This document shows, piece by piece, positions 12,937-15,307 of a stretch of 15,307 bases of DNA. Source of the DNA: an uncultured bacterium. Its GTDB lineage: Bacteria; Cyanobacteriota; Vampirovibrionia; Gastranaerophilales; Gastranaerophilaceae. Location of the stretch: NCBI GenBank assembly GCA_949288685.1, contig CASELB010000031.1, positions 1 to 15,307 on the forward strand. The letters are read 5' to 3'. Each line of letters opens with the position of its first letter. The stretch's first letter is position 1. A model generated the notes under the pieces. That model worked only from the letters and a program-made list of their open reading frames with translations, ran no database searches and had not been told where the DNA came from. The position numbers and the translations under genes are program-made.

Positions 12937-13982
12937 TGTACAAAATATCATTGATAATACCTGTATATAATGTTGAAAAATATATAAAAGAATGCCTTGA
13001 CAGTGCTGTAAATCAGACTCTTAAGGATATAGAAATAATTTGTGTGGATGATTGCGGTTCTGATAATTCCGTAGAAATAATAAAAGAATATCAAAAGAAT
13101 GATAACAGAATTAAAATCCTGCACCACAAAAAGAATTCGGGCTTAGCTGCCTCACGTAATACAGGCATGGCGGTCGCAACAGGAGAATATCTTGCTTTTT
13201 TAGACAGCGATGATTATTTACAGTTGAATTTTCTTGAAGAATTGTACAAAAAGGCTAAAGAAACCGGCGCAGATATTGTTCAATCAACATTATTTTTTTA
13301 TTACGAGGACACAAATCTGCATAAAGACTACCTTTTGAACAATGATATCAGACATTTTAATCCCCAAAAAGACGGAAAACTTGATGTCTATTATAACGCA
13401 GGTATGTGCTGGAATAAGATTTTCAGAACGACACTTATAAAAGAACATAATATTACATTCCCCGAAGGCTTGTACTGGGAAGATAATCCGTTTGTTATAG
13501 AAGCGGCATATTATGCTAATAATATTTGTTATACGGATAAAACAAACTATATTTACAGACAGCGTGCAGGTTCTATTGTTACTCTCGGCTCTTATAAACT
13601 GCATTTCGATTTGTTAGTGACTCATAAAGGTATGTTTGGGTTTATAAACTCTGTTCCTATGTCGAAAAAAGAATATTTAAGTATATTTAAACGTTTTATG
13701 TACAGGATTATGTTGGAGTATGGAAAACTAAGACATAATAAAGAATTGCGAAAGTATAGCAAAGATTATTGCAGGGAATGGAAAAAGTTGTTTAAACTAT
13801 GTAAATATAAAAATAATTTGAACCTGTATTTCTCAGATGCGTATTTACGGATGTCTGTTCCTCTGCTGGTGTCGAAGCCGCTTTATGTGATAATTCTACT
13901 ATTGTCAATTGTGAAACTTTTTGTTGTACTAATTGTCAGAATATTGCTTAATTGTTATAAGTTGTTTGTATATTTGAGGTGA
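12936..13982 (+). CDS. GT2-family glycosyltransferase (2)
   Basis: A 348-residue GT2 enzyme similar to the preceding one, likely from an old duplication. It has 'ISLIIPVYNVEKYIKECLDS', 'EIICVDDCGSDNS' (D38, D39), 'NSGLAASRNTGM' and the DxD block 'LAFLDSDDYL' (D90, D92, D93). 'YWEDNPFVIEAAYYANN' and 'NYIYRQRAGSIV' form the acceptor region. The last ~38 residues are strongly hydrophobic ('LYVIILLLSIVKLFVVLIV'), so it is probably tethered to the inner membrane by its C-terminus, unlike the first GT2. GGAG (12925-12928) lies seven bases before the ATG. The start shares one base with the upstream stop. Donor and acceptor sugars cannot be told from sequence. Confidence 0.93.
   Translation: MYKISLIIPVYNVEKYIKECLDSAVNQTLKDIEIICVDDCGSDNSVEIIKEYQKNDNRIKILHHKKNSGLAASRNTGMAVATGEYLAFLDSDDYLQLNFLEELYKKAKETGADIVQSTLFFYYEDTNLHKDYLLNNDIRHFNPQKDGKLDVYYNAGMCWNKIFRTTLIKEHNITFPEGLYWEDNPFVIEAAYYANNICYTDKTNYIYRQRAGSIVTLGSYKLHFDLLVTHKGMFGFINSVPMSKKEYLSIFKRFMYRIMLEYGKLRHNKELRKYSKDYCREWKKLFKLCKYKNNLNLYFSDAYLRMSVPLLVSKPLYVIILLLSIVKLFVVLIVRILLNCYKLFVYLR
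13977..13981 (+). promoter_or_regulatory. Ribosome binding site for a TTG start
   Basis: AGGTG lies four bases before TTG 13986 and overlaps the stop of the preceding gene. No in-frame ATG lies near the start of the conserved N-terminus ('DISVIVQGAV'), so the TTG is the best start. A weak start codon here may lower expression of this last gene. Confidence 0.6.
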
Positions 13983-13985
13983 AAA

Positions 13986-15080
13986 TTGGATAAAAAAGAC
14001 ATCTCTGTAATAGTACAGGGAGCAGTTAATAAAAAGGAAACACCGAAGTGTTTAAAAAGTATAAGAAAATATCTTCCGGGGGCGGAGATAATTCTCTCAA
14101 CCTGGGAAGAAACTGATGTCAGCGGGTTGGATTATGATATTCTTGTACTTAACAAAGACCCCGGCAATACTCTTATTTATGAAATTAACGGGCGCAAAGT
14201 ATTCAATAATATTAATCGTCAGCTTTTATCCACCAAGGAAGGTTTGAAAAAGTCGACACGCAAGTACTCTCTCAAATTCAGAAGCGACCTGATATTGACA
14301 GGTGACAAATTCCTTGATTATTTTGACAAATTTCAGGACAGAAGTCCGAATTATAATCTTTTTGAGCGAAAAATGCTTACTTCTTGCCTATTTGCTCGTT
14401 TTGATTTTGACAGGAACTTGAGTGATACAGCAATTAAAGTAAAAATGCCTTTTCATCCCTCTGACTGGTGGTTTTTCGGGCTGACCGATGATGTTAAAAA
14501 ATATTTTTTAGACACTCCGCTTGTTGAGGAACCGTATTTTACACAATATTTTGCGAGGGAAGAGAACAGGAATAAACCTACACCTTATGGCAGGGCAGGA
14601 ATTAAGTTTGCGTCAGAACAATATTATTGCTATTCCTGCTTTGCAAGGAATTTTAGTGATATTTATATGGAGGATGCTGCGGATTACTCGGAAGAATTGA
14701 TGGACAAGTCCCGTGAGTGTATAATTAACAATTTTATTATTCTTGAATTCCCGCAATCCGGTATCTATATGAATAAATACTATTACAGCAAACACGAGAG
14801 TAATCTTGGTGAGCCGTATTTGACTCTTTACAACTTCCACAGGTATGAACTGGAATATAAAAAATTCTGCAATCCGGATTATCAGATTACAACTTCAGGT
14901 AAATTGTTTGAGAATAATGAAGTTAATTGTGCGCGACTAAGGTTGCAAAAACATATATTCAAACTCACCGATAAATCAAGTTCTTTTAGCTTTAGGCTGG
15001 AGCAGCTTTTTATCGGTATTCCGATTTCGTTTGTTAATTATATGTTTAAATTGTGCAAAAATAAATTTATCAATCGTTGA
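13986..15080 (+). CDS. WavE-family LPS/capsule synthesis protein
   Basis: A 364-residue protein of the WavE lipopolysaccharide-synthesis family, putative glycosyltransferases named from the Vibrio cholerae LPS core locus. The N-terminal block 'DISVIVQGAVNKKETPKCL', 'IRKYLPGAEIILSTWEE' and 'LDYDILVLNKDPG' is diagnostic. 'NNINRQLLSTKEGL', 'YSLKFRSDLILTG' (R-S-D, a DxD-like motif) and 'MPFHPSDWWFFGLTDD' follow. The second half ('YEDAADYSEE'-type region, 'NNFIILEFPQSGIYMNKYYY') is less conserved. There is no signal peptide. It is the last gene of the run; its end overlaps by 11 bases the end of the convergent regulator gene. No terminator hairpin is seen between them. Transfer of a core or repeat-unit sugar is likely, with details unknown. 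Confidence 0.88.
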   Translation: MDKKDISVIVQGAVNKKETPKCLKSIRKYLPGAEIILSTWEETDVSGLDYDILVLNKDPGNTLIYEINGRKVFNNINRQLLSTKEGLKKSTRKYSLKFRSDLILTGDKFLDYFDKFQDRSPNYNLFERKMLTSCLFARFDFDRNLSDTAIKVKMPFHPSDWWFFGLTDDVKKYFLDTPLVEEPYFTQYFAREENRNKPTPYGRAGIKFASEQYYCYSCFARNFSDIYMEDAADYSEELMDKSRECIINNFIILEFPQSGIYMNKYYYSKHESNLGEPYLTLYNFHRYELEYKKFCNPDYQITTSGKLFENNEVNCARLRLQKHIFKLTDKSSSFSFRLEQLFIGIPISFVNYMFKLCKNKFINR

Positions 15081-15291
15081 AATTAAGCAGTTTTTCAATT
15101 CTGATATTAAGATAATTGGCAAGTTCCAATACTTTTGCAAGTGACATGTTTGCTTTTCCGCACTCAATATTTGCAATGTAATTCTGGGATACATCCATTA
15201 TTTCCGCAAGTTTTTCCTGGGTTAAGTCTTGTTTAATACGTTCTATTTTTACATTTTTACCAAATTTTTTCAGCAGTGTTTTCTTGTCCAT
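15070..15291 (-). CDS. XRE-family helix-turn-helix regulator, small
   Basis: A 73-residue DNA-binding protein of the Xre/HTH_3 (Cro/CI-like) class. The helix-turn-helix is at about residues 22-55: 'LTQEKLAEIMDVSQNYIANIECGKANMSLAKVLELANYL'-type pattern, read here as 'LTQEKLAEIMDVSQNYI', 'ANIECGKANMS' and 'LAKVLELANYLNI'. There is no extra sensor domain, so it is a stand-alone regulator. It is convergent with the WavE gene and overlaps its 3' end by 11 bases. Only 16 bases upstream of the ATG are in the window and they show no clear ribosome site (an AT-rich TATAAAT is visible), so its promoter lies mostly outside. It could regulate the glycan operon or an unrelated target; nothing here decides. 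Confidence 0.9.
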   Translation of the reverse strand: MDKKTLLKKFGKNVKIERIKQDLTQEKLAEIMDVSQNYIANIECGKANMSLAKVLELANYLNIRIEKLLNFND

Positions 15292-15307
15292 AATTTATAA
15301 GTGTATA

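Noticed and set aside
1..15307. Insertion sequence, integrase, tRNA or rRNA gene
   Set aside because: No transposase or integrase motifs, terminal inverted repeats, or tRNA/rRNA-like sequence were seen on either strand.

Overview
The window is 15.3 kb of AT-rich bacterial DNA. It carries the 3' end of a pyruvate:ferredoxin oxidoreductase gene, one small hypothetical gene, and a long one-directional surface-polysaccharide locus that ends against a small helix-turn-helix regulator. The oxidoreductase implies an anaerobic or fermentative organism. The FkbM, WavE, HtrL/YibB and Caps_synth-type enzymes imply a Gram-negative-type cell with LPS or capsule. The hypothetical protein at 1354-1860 begins with a 'M-x-I-T-P-V-N ... 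T-F-G' opening of the kind I associate with gut Gastranaerophilales (Melainabacteria/Vampirovibrionia). That assignment is an inference from style, not proof; a Campylobacterota-like donor for parts of the glycan locus is also plausible.

Layout. (1) 1-1061: C-terminal part of nifJ, followed by a strong intrinsic terminator (1084-1119). (2) 1120-1320: a non-coding stretch made of imperfect copies of a short palindromic repeat that recurs at 4966-5116. (3) 1354-1860, minus strand: hypothetical protein. (4) About 1873-2152: divergent intergenic region that must hold the promoter of the locus. (5) 2153-5490: a precursor-type block with a GDPD-family phosphodiesterase, a HAD phosphatase/mutase, two tandem sugar-nucleotidyltransferase-like proteins (the first lacking key active-site residues) and a cupin. 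(6) 5483-7576: a small protein of unknown function, a hexapeptide-repeat acyltransferase and an FkbM methyltransferase. (7) 7690-9923: a truncated ORF carrying a run of ten G, then two paralogous putative glycosyltransferases of an uncharacterised type. (8) 9916-15080: a 638-residue two-domain transferase (Caps_synth/GT32-like plus HtrL/YibB-like), a 31-codon remnant of a third copy of the paralogous family, two GT2 glycosyltransferases and a WavE-family protein. (9) 15070-15291, minus strand: XRE-type regulator.

How it fits together. Genes 2153-15080 all point the same way. Most are joined by 1-, 4- or 8-nt stop/start overlaps, so most of the locus probably acts as one operon. The early block plausibly makes or recycles a nucleotide-activated phosphate-containing building block. 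The acyltransferase and methyltransferase would decorate the glycan. The C-terminal half supplies the transferases that build the repeat unit. No polymerase, flippase or ABC exporter lies in the window, so the locus is incomplete here or relies on genes elsewhere.

The least ordinary features are the poly-G tract in the broken ORF, a ~24-bp sequence shared by the ends of two adjacent ORFs, the coupled remnant ORF, the degenerate nucleotidyltransferase paired with an intact one, and the two-domain transferase fusion. Together they look like a surface-glycan locus undergoing cassette turnover and possibly phase variation. I do not see a clearly new kind of system such as defence, CRISPR or a mobile element.
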